From the IMG/VR virus record IMGVR_UViG_3300042516_003644, positions 1 to 36,148 of that record: DNA of 36,148 bases. One strand, 5' to 3'. Positions 1 to 6,024 of this stretch are shown one piece after another. A program made the translations under genes and the position numbers. The DNA is from a virus. Position 1 is the stretch's first letter, and each line of letters begins with the position of its first letter. The notes beneath the pieces were generated by a model. That model was not told where the DNA came from. It ran no database searches and saw only the letters and a list, made by a program, of their open reading frames with translations.

Positions 1-47
1 TCGGGCTTGCTGATTTTGCTAACGTCGATTTTGAGTTGGATTGCCAT
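1..47 (-). CDS. Partial copy of the SSB-like gene (5' end only)
   Basis: These 47 bases hold the start codon (45-47, read on the minus strand) and the first codons of the SSB-like protein whose full copy is at 35787-36068. It is cut only because the circular map was opened here, and it should not be counted as a separate gene. Confidence 0.9.
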   Translation of the reverse strand, partial: MAIQLKIDVSKISKP

Positions 48-127
48 AATGGTGTGTGTTGGTTGTTGGTTGGTTGGTTAAAACGGGATGCGGTCATCGT
101 CGGCCTCGACGGGTTTCGCTTTGCTTG
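1..127. repeat. Terminal direct repeat marking a circular genome
   Basis: The first 127 bases are identical to 36022-36148. A perfect overlap of 127 bases is what a de Bruijn assembler run at k=127 leaves on a closed circle, so this is best read as an assembly overlap and not as a biological terminal repeat. It covers the start of the SSB-like gene, its A/C-rich leader and the 3' end of the ERF gene. Those two genes are therefore adjacent and intact in the circle. Confidence 0.93.
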
Positions 128-638
128 GGCGTTCCTCGTGGAACTCGTCCGTGGTGCGCGGGGTTGGCTTCGGCCTCGCCGCGTAAGTCGTGGTGCCTTT
201 GGTCAGATCCTTGGCGATGATTCGCGGGGCGGATGCGCTCGCCGCGTTGCCGTCATCGTCTTCCGGGGCGATGCCAAGCGCGGTTTGCAGTTGGTAGCGG
301 CGGGCGTAGGTGATGGCGCTGCCGTAGCCCTGAGCGTCGTTTTTGGTGCAAGGCACGAAGAGCTTGCCGAAGCTCAACTCCTCGCCTGACTCGTGGATCA
401 GGATCGTCTCAACGCAAACGCCACCCTCGGCGTGGTGCGTGTGCTGCGTGAGCGCAATGCCGTTGTCGTTCAACGCCTCGACCACGGCCTCGACGCAGGC
501 CGACAAATCGGCGTAGCGGCTTTTGAAATGCGGGTTCTGGCTGCTCTTCAGTGCCGGGCCAAAGCCTTTCTGGGCCTTGACCAGCGCGGCACATATCTGC
601 TTGCGTGGTTTTGACACGCTCTCTGGGTTCGTCTCCAT
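78..638 (-). CDS. erf: ERF-family single-strand annealing recombinase
   Basis: The 186-residue protein matches the ERF family of phage single-strand annealing proteins, which pair complementary DNA strands in phage recombination and genome circularisation. The family signature is visible: a PHFKSRYADL segment near residues 36-45, and GYGSAITYARRYQL followed by an acidic EDDDGN stretch near residues 104-130. The C-terminus is a Pro/Arg linker ending in the acidic tail DDDRIPF, which resembles the protein-interaction tail of bacterial SSB. It is followed in the circle by an SSB-like gene and a RecE-like nuclease, forming a complete recombination module. The start ATG is preceded by AACACACACC in place of a clear Shine-Dalgarno sequence. 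Confidence 0.9.
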   Translation of the reverse strand: METNPESVSKPRKQICAALVKAQKGFGPALKSSQNPHFKSRYADLSACVEAVVEALNDNGIALTQHTHHAEGGVCVETILIHESGEELSFGKLFVPCTKNDAQGYGSAITYARRYQLQTALGIAPEDDDGNAASASAPRIIAKDLTKGTTTYAARPKPTPRTTDEFHEERPSKAKPVEADDDRIPF

Positions 639-696
639 TGGTGTGTGTTCAATTGCGGGTCAGGTGTTAGCGCACCTGGCCCGTCTTGGTTTTCGT

Positions 697-1266
697 TCAG
701 ATGGGCGGGCCTCCGTGTTTGGTTGTCCGTCCGAAAATCGTGTCCCAGCCATACACCGCCACCGCGAGCGCGGCCCACTCGTGCGACTTCACGCCGTAAG
801 TCGGCCCTGGCGCTTTCTTCGTTCCCTGCGGGCCGAGTCGGTCAATAAGCGCCTGCCGCACGTTGCCGTCTTTGGCGCGTGGGGAGTTGCAGAGGTGCAG
901 CTTGATGTCGCGCCGATATACTGGATGAAATTCGTAACTGTATTGCAGTGCGCGCTGCCAAAACCGCCCAACCCACACGCAAGTTTCAAAGACGCTCGCG
1001 CCGACCGCCATGCCATAGCTCGCAATCTGCTCGCAAAAAATATGGGGCGTATGATCTTGGTATTGCTGAATGTGAAACAACAACTCTTGGTTGCTCGTGA
1101 TCTTGGAAACAGTTGCCCGCAAGCCATCAAATACAACAAAAGCCGACTGCTCTTGTCCGGGATCAATGCCAATAACTCCGCGCAAACTTTCCGAGCAATC
1201 TCCGCAATCAATCATATCGCCAAAAATGCTTTGCCCGCAGCGGCAGTAATGGATCTCGCGGCTCAT
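697..1266 (-). CDS. RuvC-like Holliday-junction resolvase
   Basis: This 189-residue protein resembles the phage RuvC-like resolvases, which have an RNase H fold and cut branched DNA before packaging or during recombination. A two-cysteine-pair Zn-ribbon-like start (CRCG...CGDC) precedes the first acidic motif, GIDPG. A second acidic motif is in FCEQIASYGM, followed by VFETCVWVGRF. The last motif is SHEWAALAVAV, where the usual Asp position appears as Glu. The start was chosen at 1266 because it overlaps the stop of the upstream gene as ATGA. It lies between a coiled-coil gene and ERF, which fits a role in recombination. The family assignment is fairly sure; cleavage specificity is not visible. 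Confidence 0.8.
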   Translation of the reverse strand: MSREIHYCRCGQSIFGDMIDCGDCSESLRGVIGIDPGQEQSAFVVFDGLRATVSKITSNQELLFHIQQYQDHTPHIFCEQIASYGMAVGASVFETCVWVGRFWQRALQYSYEFHPVYRRDIKLHLCNSPRAKDGNVRQALIDRLGPQGTKKAPGPTYGVKSHEWAALAVAVYGWDTIFGRTTKHGGPPI

Positions 1267-1649
1267 ATGTTGGCCCAGCCTCCATCCGCCGCCGCCTTGT
1301 CCCGGCACGATTCGCGGCAGGCTTCATCCCGTGCGCGCTCGTCGGCCACCATTTCGCGCAGCCGCTCCAACTCCCGCACCAAGATGCCGCGCTCAACCTC
1401 CCAAGTGGCGAGCGTGGCCCGCGCCTCTTCGGCCTCTTGCTCCAGCCGCACGATGGACGCGCACGCGACATCGTAAAGCTCCCGCAGCGTCGGTTCGTCA
1501 TCGTGCCACATAGGCCCGAAGCCAACCTCGCCCACGGTCAGGGAATTAGCGGGGGCGGCATCAAACGCACCGCGCAAGGTGCCACCGCCCCCGCTGTTGT
1601 TGTTGTTGTCTCCCCTTCGAGACGCCGCTTGTGCGTTGCACAAATTCAT
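1263..1649 (-). CDS. Small coiled-coil early protein
   Basis: I do not recognise this 128-residue protein. Residues 15-23 are a low-complexity Asn/Gly run, encoded by a GTT-type microsatellite on the plus strand. From about residue 50 onward the sequence is rich in Glu, Arg, Leu and Ala with heptad-like spacing (VRLEQEAEEARATLATWEVE), so a long coiled coil is likely. Both ends overlap their neighbours as ATGA, so it is translationally coupled within the early operon upstream of the resolvase. Confidence 0.65.
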   Translation of the reverse strand: MNLCNAQAASRRGDNNNNSGGGGTLRGAFDAAPANSLTVGEVGFGPMWHDDEPTLRELYDVACASIVRLEQEAEEARATLATWEVERGILVRELERLREMVADERARDEACRESCRDKAAADGGWANI

Positions 1650-1906
1650 AAATCCATTGCCTCCAATTCTTTTCTGCGAAGCGCGGCCAGTTGGATCTCC
1701 GCATCCGCCTCGTCGTAAAAAGCCTGTAGCCGCTGGCGCAAATCAAGGTTCTCGCGGGTTGCCGTCTGCGCTGCGCGGTAAAGCTGCGCCAATTCTGCCT
1801 CGATGCGCTCAATCGTGAGCCGGGCGCGTTGGAGTTCTTCGCGTAGCGCGCCGAGTTCGGCATCCTTCACGCGCATGAAGTCTTCCATTTCCATCTCATG
1901 CGACAT
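1646..1906 (-). CDS. Small helical early protein
   Basis: This 86-residue protein starts at the ATG at 1906, behind a GGAGGG ribosome-binding site. It is mostly charged helix (ELGALREELQRARLTIERIE), probably coiled coil, and ends with an ATGA overlap into the next coiled-coil gene. The two adjacent genes look alike in composition and may be partners or a diverged pair. That is inference from composition only, and no family is recognised. Confidence 0.6.
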   Translation of the reverse strand: MSHEMEMEDFMRVKDAELGALREELQRARLTIERIEAELAQLYRAAQTATRENLDLRQRLQAFYDEADAEIQLAALRRKELEAMDL

Positions 1907-2330
1907 GGTTGAGCCCTCCGTGTGTTTTGAGTGTGTTATGGAAAATCTCCTTGGCGGGCAGGCGGCACCCGATGAGGTCGCAAAAGCTCTGCGCGTGATC
2001 CGAGAGGAACCAGGCTTTGAGTTCCCTGTGCTCGTTCGGCCCTTTGGCCGTTGCCAAGTTGCGCGGGACACGGTGCCAGTAGGTGCCGAGCTTGCCGCTG
2101 GGGCCATACTTGGTGATGCGCTTCATCGTGGTAGGCCACGGAAGGCACTTGCCCGAAGTCGTGATGATGCCGAACCGGGCGAACAGCACGAGGTCGGCGA
2201 CGGCCTGCTCCAAGATGGCCCACGCCAATAGTTCCCAGCCGCTACGATCGAGCGACGGGTCGCCACCCACGGAGCGGGAAGGCTTGCCGTTATGCGAGGC
2301 CACGCAAATGTCGGAAATGTCGGAGATCAT
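1896..2330 (-). CDS. Unrecognised early protein
   Basis: The 144-residue protein has no family I can name. It has a hydrophobic helix near residues 30-55 (WELLAWAILEQAVADLVLFARFG) that reads as a buried helix more than a membrane span, and a basic, aromatic second half with EHRELKAWFLSDHAQ. The start at 2330 is supported by an ATGA overlap with the upstream small membrane protein. The stop lies 11 bases inside the next gene. Position in the operon suggests an early function. Confidence 0.6.
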   Translation of the reverse strand: MISDISDICVASHNGKPSRSVGGDPSLDRSGWELLAWAILEQAVADLVLFARFGIITTSGKCLPWPTTMKRITKYGPSGKLGTYWHRVPRNLATAKGPNEHRELKAWFLSDHAQSFCDLIGCRLPAKEIFHNTLKTHGGLNHVA

Positions 2331-2434
2331 CGGAGGAGGTTGGCAATCCAATCGGCAGTAAGAACCAGCGCGATGGCGATTGCTGTGAGTAGAGCCATTG
2401 CCGCAATGCCGTTGTCCGGGGGTGTCGGAGTCAT
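2327..2434 (-). CDS. 35-residue single-span membrane peptide
   Basis: This tiny gene has ATGA-type overlaps at both ends (2431-2434 and 2327-2330), which is the main evidence that it is real. The product has a short polar N-terminus followed by one hydrophobic segment (AAMALLTAIAIALVLTADWIA) and a short basic end. It is likely an inner-membrane peptide of the early operon. Function is unknown; superinfection exclusion or host-membrane modulation are possibilities only. Confidence 0.5.
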   Translation of the reverse strand: MTPTPPDNGIAAMALLTAIAIALVLTADWIANLLR

Positions 2435-2601
2435 TTGGCGATCCTCTTGCGGAGTTGGGCCAGGGCGCGCTTCACCTTGTCGGCGAGGGTCGGGCGATGG
2501 CCGTTGCAAATAGCTTCCATCACGCGGCCAAGCGCCAACGGATCGAGGCAGGGGCAGGCTCCGAGGTTGTCGGAGTAACGAAGGCGCGGGTCGATGCTCA
2601 C
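2431..2601 (-). CDS. Small basic early protein
   Basis: A 56-residue protein read from a GTG at 2601 that overlaps the upstream stop as GTGA. A Cys-x-Cys (GACPCLDPLALG) sits near residue 13 and the C-terminus is strongly basic (KVKRALAQLRKRIAK). The reading frame continues upstream, but the overlap and the compositional change support the GTG start. Function is unknown. Confidence 0.5.
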   Translation of the reverse strand: MSIDPRLRYSDNLGACPCLDPLALGRVMEAICNGHRPTLADKVKRALAQLRKRIAK

Positions 2602-2801
2602 GCCCGCACCGCCTTCCGTGCTGCCTTGCGTTTGTTCTTCGCCGACTTGGGGCGGCGAGGCGGGAGTTCGTTGATTAGTTCGGCCACCGTGGCCCGGCGC
2701 GGCTTGGCGCTTGCTTGTCCGAGTTCGTAGCCACCCATCCACGCGAGGCCGACGAGGGCGGCGAGGGCGGTGGTTCCGAGTATTACCGTTGTGTAGTCCA
2801 T
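2598..2801 (-). CDS. Small N-terminally anchored membrane protein
   Basis: The 67-residue product begins with a hydrophobic span (VILGTTALAALVGLAWMGGYELG) and ends in a very basic tail (KSAKNKRKAARKAVRA), a layout typical of a small N-in or N-anchored membrane protein. The ATG at 2801 has a good ribosome-binding site (AAGGAG) followed by an ACACAAC leader. It is the third gene of the leftward early operon. Function is not visible. Confidence 0.55.
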   Translation of the reverse strand: MDYTTVILGTTALAALVGLAWMGGYELGQASAKPRRATVAELINELPPRRPKSAKNKRKAARKAVRA

Positions 2802-2813
2802 GTTGTGTTCTCC

Positions 2814-3017
2814 TTATTTTCTGTTTGATGAGGCCGCGCGTTTACTGCTCCACCACGCCTCGAAAGATGGTTTGACGATTTCCCAGCCGCCGCGCTTGCC
2901 GCGTGGCATACACGCCGAAAACTCGCCGCGATGGCAGAATCGGCGGATCATGTAGACCGAGTAGCCAGTCATGGCTGCGGCCTCCTCCGGGCGGATGATG
3001 TGGCTTGGGTAAATCAT
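2814..3017 (-). CDS. Excisionase-like / MerR-type HTH DNA-binding protein
   Basis: This 67-residue protein has the layout of the helix-turn-helix excisionase family: a two-helix start (IIRPEEAAAMTGYSVYMIRRFC), a wing-like RGKRGGWEI, and a final helix with EAWW. The start at 3017 overlaps the upstream RHH gene as ATGA. Its position, second in the early operon and near the integrase and attP, suits a directionality factor or an early regulator. The fold is moderately sure; the excisionase role is inferred from size and location. Confidence 0.65.
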   Translation of the reverse strand: MIYPSHIIRPEEAAAMTGYSVYMIRRFCHRGEFSACMPRGKRGGWEIVKPSFEAWWSSKRAASSNRK

Positions 3018-3184
3018 CGTGTGACTTTGTGGCCGTGTTGGGACACATGGCGCTGCAAAAAAATACGAAGTGCCGTGCGAACAACGTGCGAGACAGGAAC
3101 GCAATCACGCTTCGCCACCTTCGTAAGTGACTTGAACATCGAAGGCGAAACGCGGGCCTTCACACTGCTTTTCAGTTCGTCCAT
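3014..3184 (-). CDS. RHH transcription factor heading the early operon
   Basis: The 56-residue protein has the ribbon-helix-helix pattern: a short strand (KARVSPS), helix A (FKSLTKVAKR), and helix B after a turn (PVSHVVRTALRIFLQRH). RHH proteins bind DNA as dimers through the beta ribbon. It is transcribed leftward, divergently from another RHH gene at 3287, across a region with repeated CACAATGGG boxes. That is the geometry of a cI/cro-type switch. The ATG at 3184 is chosen because the family fold starts there; a TTG at 3205 would add seven residues. Confidence 0.65.
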   Translation of the reverse strand: MDELKSSVKARVSPSMFKSLTKVAKRDCVPVSHVVRTALRIFLQRHVSQHGHKVTR

Positions 3185-3286
3185 GTGGGGCACAATGGGA
3201 CACAATGGGGTATGGGGTCAAGTCCTTATTGTGATTTTTTTTGACTTTTTTTTAGGCCCGCTGGACTGTGGGGACAACGGATCACA
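3185..3286. promoter_or_regulatory. Divergent regulatory region with repeated CACAATGGG boxes
   Basis: Between two divergent RHH genes lie two head-to-tail decamers, CACAATGGGA (3191-3200) and CACAATGGGG (3201-3210). An ATTGTGAT at 3229-3236 is mirrored by ATCACAAT at 3281-3288, which runs into the rightward start codon. Two T-runs occur around 3235-3253. RHH repressors bind short repeated boxes of this kind, so the region is the likely early promoter/operator. I cannot point to a convincing -10 hexamer in either direction. Confidence 0.5.
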
Positions 3287-3505
3287 ATGGGAACCAGCTT
3301 AGACATTGAAATGAAGGTGCGGATCACGCCAGCCATGAGCGAGCAGATCGACGCCGTGGTTGCATCCCGGCCAGACGGCACCAACCGCAGTGATATTGTC
3401 CGCGAAGCCCTCTCACTACATCTGGCAGACCAGCTTCACGAGTCGGGCAAGGATGATTTTAAGCGCGCCGCGAACAGTATAAAACGCCGCCTCAGGCAAA
3501 GCTAA
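3287..3505 (+). CDS. RHH transcription factor, candidate lysogeny repressor
   Basis: This 72-residue rightward protein shows an RHH fold: strand EMKVRITPA, helix EQIDAVVAS, then RSDIVREALSLHLADQL with the usual turn before it (DGTN). A basic tail follows (KRRLRQS). It is the only gene in this orientation here and faces the leftward early operon across the repeated boxes, so it is the best candidate for the maintenance repressor. An alternative start is the ATG at 3311. The assignment of fold is fairly safe; the repressor role is inferred from position. Confidence 0.65.
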   Translation: MGTSLDIEMKVRITPAMSEQIDAVVASRPDGTNRSDIVREALSLHLADQLHESGKDDFKRAANSIKRRLRQS

Positions 3506-3523
3506 AGCCAGATTGTAAATGGT

Positions 3524-3558
3524 TCTCATACGCCTTCATTAAACTGAAGGGCATGAGA
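3524..3558. terminator. Imperfect hairpin between convergent genes
   Basis: TCTCATACGCCTTCA (3524-3538) pairs with TGAAGGGCATGAGA (3545-3558) around a short loop, with one bulge. It lies exactly between the convergent RHH genes ending at 3505 and 3577. There is no strong T-run on either side, so it may be a weak bidirectional terminator or only a structured spacer. Confidence 0.35.
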
Positions 3559-3576
3559 CATCCGCTGTCCCACGCC

Positions 3577-3744
3577 CTATTTTTGGGGTTTCCGTTTACT
3601 GCAATCACTGTTCAGCGTATGAGCGAGTGTGACACCCTGATACTTTTTTAAGATCTTGTCTACATATTTAGAGCGCGAAAGCGCCCCGCGCATGGCGTCG
3701 ATCTCAAGCGCCAACTGGTATGGGATGCTAACCCTTTTTTTCAT
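3577..3744 (-). CDS. Small RHH-like protein (second downstream of integrase)
   Basis: The 55-residue protein starts with a basic strand-like MKKRVSIPYQLA, followed by helices EIDAMRGA and RSKYVDKILKKY. This fits a short ribbon-helix-helix protein. It overlaps the preceding RHH-like gene by 17 bases, so the two are probably co-expressed behind integrase. It could be an auxiliary regulator, an antitoxin-like protein or a recombination directionality factor. Confidence 0.5.
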   Translation of the reverse strand: MKKRVSIPYQLALEIDAMRGALSRSKYVDKILKKYQGVTLAHTLNSDCSKRKPQK

Positions 3745-3907
3745 TTTTGCGCTCCTGTGAGTTTTTTTCTTTGGCGAGGATCGTTCGCACGAATGTGGAA
3801 AAATCATTGATGCCGCGCCGCTTCGCCTCGGCCAAGGCCCACGCGTGGAGAGCGTCTCCCACCGTGATGGTGGTGCGCCTCATTCGTGGGTCGCGCTGGT
3901 TAGGCAT
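3728..3907 (-). CDS. RHH protein directly downstream of integrase
   Basis: Read from the ATG at 3907, the 59-residue product contains RRTTITVGDALHAWALAEAKRRG followed by DFSTFVRTILAKEK: the strand, helix A and helix B of an RHH or CopG-like protein. A charged Lys/Glu tail follows. It starts 33 bases after the integrase stop. Another possible start is the ATG at 3883, which would begin exactly at the strand. It may regulate integrase or assist excision; this is inference. Confidence 0.6.
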   Translation of the reverse strand: MPNQRDPRMRRTTITVGDALHAWALAEAKRRGINDFSTFVRTILAKEKNSQERKNEKKG

Positions 3908-3940
3908 CGCAATGCCAACACTTGCACACATTTGTCTGGG

Positions 3941-4951
3941 TCACAATGCCCACCACGCCTTCCAATCGGCCAGCGCCGCCGGCACGGCATAGACCGATTG
4001 AACAAGGTGCGAGCTGGTGTGCCCCATCTGGAAGGCCGTTACGGGCGCCGACTTGCAGCGCGCCAAATGGTAGGTGGCGAAGCTGTGCCGCAGGCAATTG
4101 TCGGGCCACGTTTTGAGCACCGGAGCGACAACCTTCCTTCGCAACGTGTGCAAAGTTTCCGACGCCACAGGAATGATCCGCCCTTGCCTGCCCTTGAAAA
4201 ACTTGGCCCGACGCGTCAATGGCTCGGTGAAATCGGTGATGCGCTGATCGAATCCGCCAGGGCTTTGTTTGATCGCGTCGGGGGGCACATGGATCTGGCC
4301 CGTGGCGGCGTTGATGTTTTCCCAACTCATCCGACACACCTCTTCGGTTCGGATTCCCGCAAATCCACCAAGCAGCATCAGCGCCATCAGATAGTCGGGC
4401 ATTTCCAACTTCAACAGATCCTTCATTTGGTGCGGCGTCAGGATGTTCTTGGTTGATCTGCCGCGTGGCGCCGGGACGGCCTCCATCGGATTGTGCTCGA
4501 TGAGGCGGTTTGCCGTTAGGTAGCCAAAAAACATTTTTGCATACCTGAAATACATGGCCTGAGTGATCGCGTTGGCCGATCTGGTCTTCACCCATCGCCG
4601 CAAAGCCGCCGCCTCGATGTAGCCCACGGGGCCATTGAACGCCTTGGGGAAGGCTCGCTCAAAGATCTCGATCTTCTGGCGGTGCGAGTCGCTGCGCGGT
4701 TCCTGCTCATTAACCCACATCCGCAGGGCACGAGCGACAGTCAGTCCCCCGATCGGAGCATTGAGCGAGGCCGTGCCTTTCTCGGCCACTTGGGCAACCA
4801 GCCTTGCGCCCTCGGCGTAGGCCGACTCCTCCGAAGCGAAGAAGTGCCGCAACCGTTTTCCATGGGCGAAGAAGTCGCAGCACCAAGGCGTTGTCTTGTT
4901 CCATTTCACCCGACGCACTCGGAATCTTACGGGGTTATTGTTGGTCCTCAT
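3941..4951 (-). CDS. int: Tyrosine recombinase (phage integrase)
   Basis: A 336-residue integrase that joins attP to the host attB. The C-terminal catalytic domain shows the first Arg in GIRTEE, the second motif as NCLRHSF (usual His replaced by Asn before the Arg), a GHTSSH box and the nucleophile Tyr in QSVYAV, then a short tail. The N-terminal 60 residues form a basic strand-rich domain that probably binds arm sites. A SAM-like core-binding domain with the HNPM hinge follows. The ATG at 4951 was chosen because upstream extension would run through the attP/tRNA sequence. The 3' half of a tRNA-Ser lies about 130 bases upstream. Two RHH genes follow downstream. Confidence 0.9.
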   Translation of the reverse strand: MRTNNNPVRFRVRRVKWNKTTPWCCDFFAHGKRLRHFFASEESAYAEGARLVAQVAEKGTASLNAPIGGLTVARALRMWVNEQEPRSDSHRQKIEIFERAFPKAFNGPVGYIEAAALRRWVKTRSANAITQAMYFRYAKMFFGYLTANRLIEHNPMEAVPAPRGRSTKNILTPHQMKDLLKLEMPDYLMALMLLGGFAGIRTEEVCRMSWENINAATGQIHVPPDAIKQSPGGFDQRITDFTEPLTRRAKFFKGRQGRIIPVASETLHTLRRKVVAPVLKTWPDNCLRHSFATYHLARCKSAPVTAFQMGHTSSHLVQSVYAVPAALADWKAWWAL

Positions 4952-5007
4952 TGCCAAGATTGCCAAAAACCTACGCTTTATTGCCAACTTTGGCAAATTT
5001 TGCAAAA
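4951..5007. repeat. TTGCCAA repeats at the integrase start
   Basis: TTGCCAA occurs at 4951-4957, 4960-4966 and 4981-4987. The last is mirrored by TTGGCAA at 4990-4996 to make a 16-base palindrome, and TTTTGCAAAA is at 4998-5007. The block covers the integrase start codon and lies between the gene and attP. It could hold integrase arm-type sites or an autoregulatory operator. Confidence 0.5.
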
Positions 5008-5082
5008 CGAAAAGCCGCGACAAGCAAAAACACTGGAGCGGCGTAAGTGTCTGAGCTTGTGCGGCTTTTACAGAGAAAAAGG

Positions 5083-5138
5083 TGGCGGAAGGGATGGGAT
5101 TTGAACCCATGGGAGATTGCTCTCCGCTCGATTTCGAG
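5083..5138 (-). other. attP: attP core: 3' half of a tRNA-Ser (CGA)
   Basis: Read on the minus strand, this 56-base block is the 3' part of a serine tRNA. It has the anticodon loop CTCGAAA (5132-5138) and 3' anticodon stem TCGAG. A long variable arm with GGAGA/TCTCC stem (5111-5126) follows, then the T arm ATGGG-TTCAAAT-CCCAT (5094-5110), acceptor strand CCCTTCC, discriminator G and CCA (5083-5093). The 5' half is absent. Phages that integrate into tRNA genes carry exactly such a 3' end, which restores the host tRNA. Its position next to integrase makes it the attP core with good confidence. Confidence 0.85.
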
Positions 5139-5283
5139 GTGAATGCCCCATCCTCAGCATCAACGACTTGCAAGGACTGTGCCAACGAGTGCCAGCATGG
5201 CGTAAATTCGGGGTCAAGTCTTGGACAACTTTTGACCCCTAACTGTCCCGCTATGACAAGGCTTTGACACCCGCCGCCGCTTC
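5139..5283. other. Non-coding flank between attP and the rightward operon
   Basis: Together with the attP block, this makes a gene-free stretch from 4952 to 5283. It contains GTGCCA-type repeats (GTGCCAACGAGTGCCAGC near 5180-5195), the GGGGTCAA inverted repeat, and a TTGACAC heptamer at 5264-5270 placed 13 bases before the GTG start at 5284. The promoter for the rightward operon must lie here, but I see no clear -35/-10 pair. Confidence 0.4.
5201..5245. repeat. REP-like inverted repeat GGGGTCAA/TTGACCCC
   Basis: GGGGTCAA (5210-5217) and TTGACCCC (5232-5239) form an 8-bp inverted repeat with a 14-base spacer, preceded by AAATTC. GGGGTCAAGTC also occurs at 3214-3224. From memory, AAATTCGGGGTCAAGTC-type ends resemble bacterial REP/RAYT-associated repeats. 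It may instead be an integrase arm site or a promoter element, since no transposase is present. Confidence 0.35.
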
Positions 5284-6024
5284 GTGGCGTCCAAGACCAA
5301 AGGCTGGCAAAAGTATCTGGCAGTCAGTTGCACCCACGGGGCCGAGGCCGACCCCCGCGCCCTCGATGCCATGCTTCGGCTCAAGGAGGCCTGGAAACCG
5401 CAGTTCACCCTGCACCTTGGAGACGCCATCGATGCCCGGTGCCTCCGCTCTGGAGCGCGCAAAGACTCGGACAGCGCAGACCACGCCGCCGACCTGGCTG
5501 ATGATCTCATGCAGGGGCTGGCTTTCCTCAAGCAACTCAAGCCGAACGTCTATCTACTTGGGAACCACGAAGCGAGACTTACGGAGTTGGCCCATTCGCC
5601 CAACGCCGTCCTTTCCTACGCCGCAGGCAACGTCATGGGCCGAATCATGGACGAGATGGGCAAGATAAAGTGCCAGGTCGTGCCTTACGTCGGCGTTCAC
5701 CCAGCGGGCGTATTCCTGCTCGGAGACACGGGATTCACCCACGGATCTTTGTATGGAGTTTCTGCGGCTCGTGACGTGGCAGAGATGAGCGGGCGCAGCA
5801 TTGTTATGGGTCATACCCACCGCGTGGCAATGGAGAGCGCACGAACGCACAACAAGGCGGTAGGCTACAACATCGGGTGCGGGATCAAGCTGGACATCGG
5901 CTATTCGGCCAATCGGCGGCAAAGCCTCGGATGGCGTCACGCGGCGGCATACGGCCACTTCAATGGTTCTCACTGCACGGTGAACATCGCGGTCTTTGAT
6001 CCGCATTACCACCTCCCGCTATGA
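5284..6024 (+). CDS. Calcineurin-like metallophosphoesterase
   Basis: The 246-residue protein carries the metallophosphoesterase motifs in order: SCTHG (15-19), GDAID (46-50), GNHE (93-96), FTHG (151-154) and GHTHR (176-180). These bind two metal ions and hydrolyse phosphodiesters or phosphomonoesters. In the first motif the usual Asp of D-x-H is Cys16, so one metal site may be altered. The GTG at 5284 is the only reasonable start. It heads a rightward operon with ATGA overlap into an HTH gene, next to attP. Substrate is not visible; nucleic acid processing or a host-directed phosphatase are both possible. Confidence 0.8.
   Translation: MASKTKGWQKYLAVSCTHGAEADPRALDAMLRLKEAWKPQFTLHLGDAIDARCLRSGARKDSDSADHAADLADDLMQGLAFLKQLKPNVYLLGNHEARLTELAHSPNAVLSYAAGNVMGRIMDEMGKIKCQVVPYVGVHPAGVFLLGDTGFTHGSLYGVSAARDVAEMSGRSIVMGHTHRVAMESARTHNKAVGYNIGCGIKLDIGYSANRRQSLGWRHAAAYGHFNGSHCTVNIAVFDPHYHLPL

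Noticed and set aside
523-1476. 317-codon plus-strand open frame
   Set aside because: Antisense to the ERF, RuvC-like and coiled-coil genes, which have clear families or coupling; the product has shadow-like Arg/Ser composition.
1580-1612. GTT microsatellite as a possible phase-variation tract
   Set aside because: The repeat is in units of three within the coding frame, so length change would only add or remove Asn residues and not switch the gene.
4952-5185. Longer integrase start giving 414 residues
   Set aside because: The extension would be translated from the attP/tRNA sequence and arm repeats; the family N-terminus begins at 4951.
5082-5267. Plus-strand frame starting in the tRNA fragment
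   Set aside because: The product is the antisense of the tRNA-Ser block, a common false gene call near tRNA ends.
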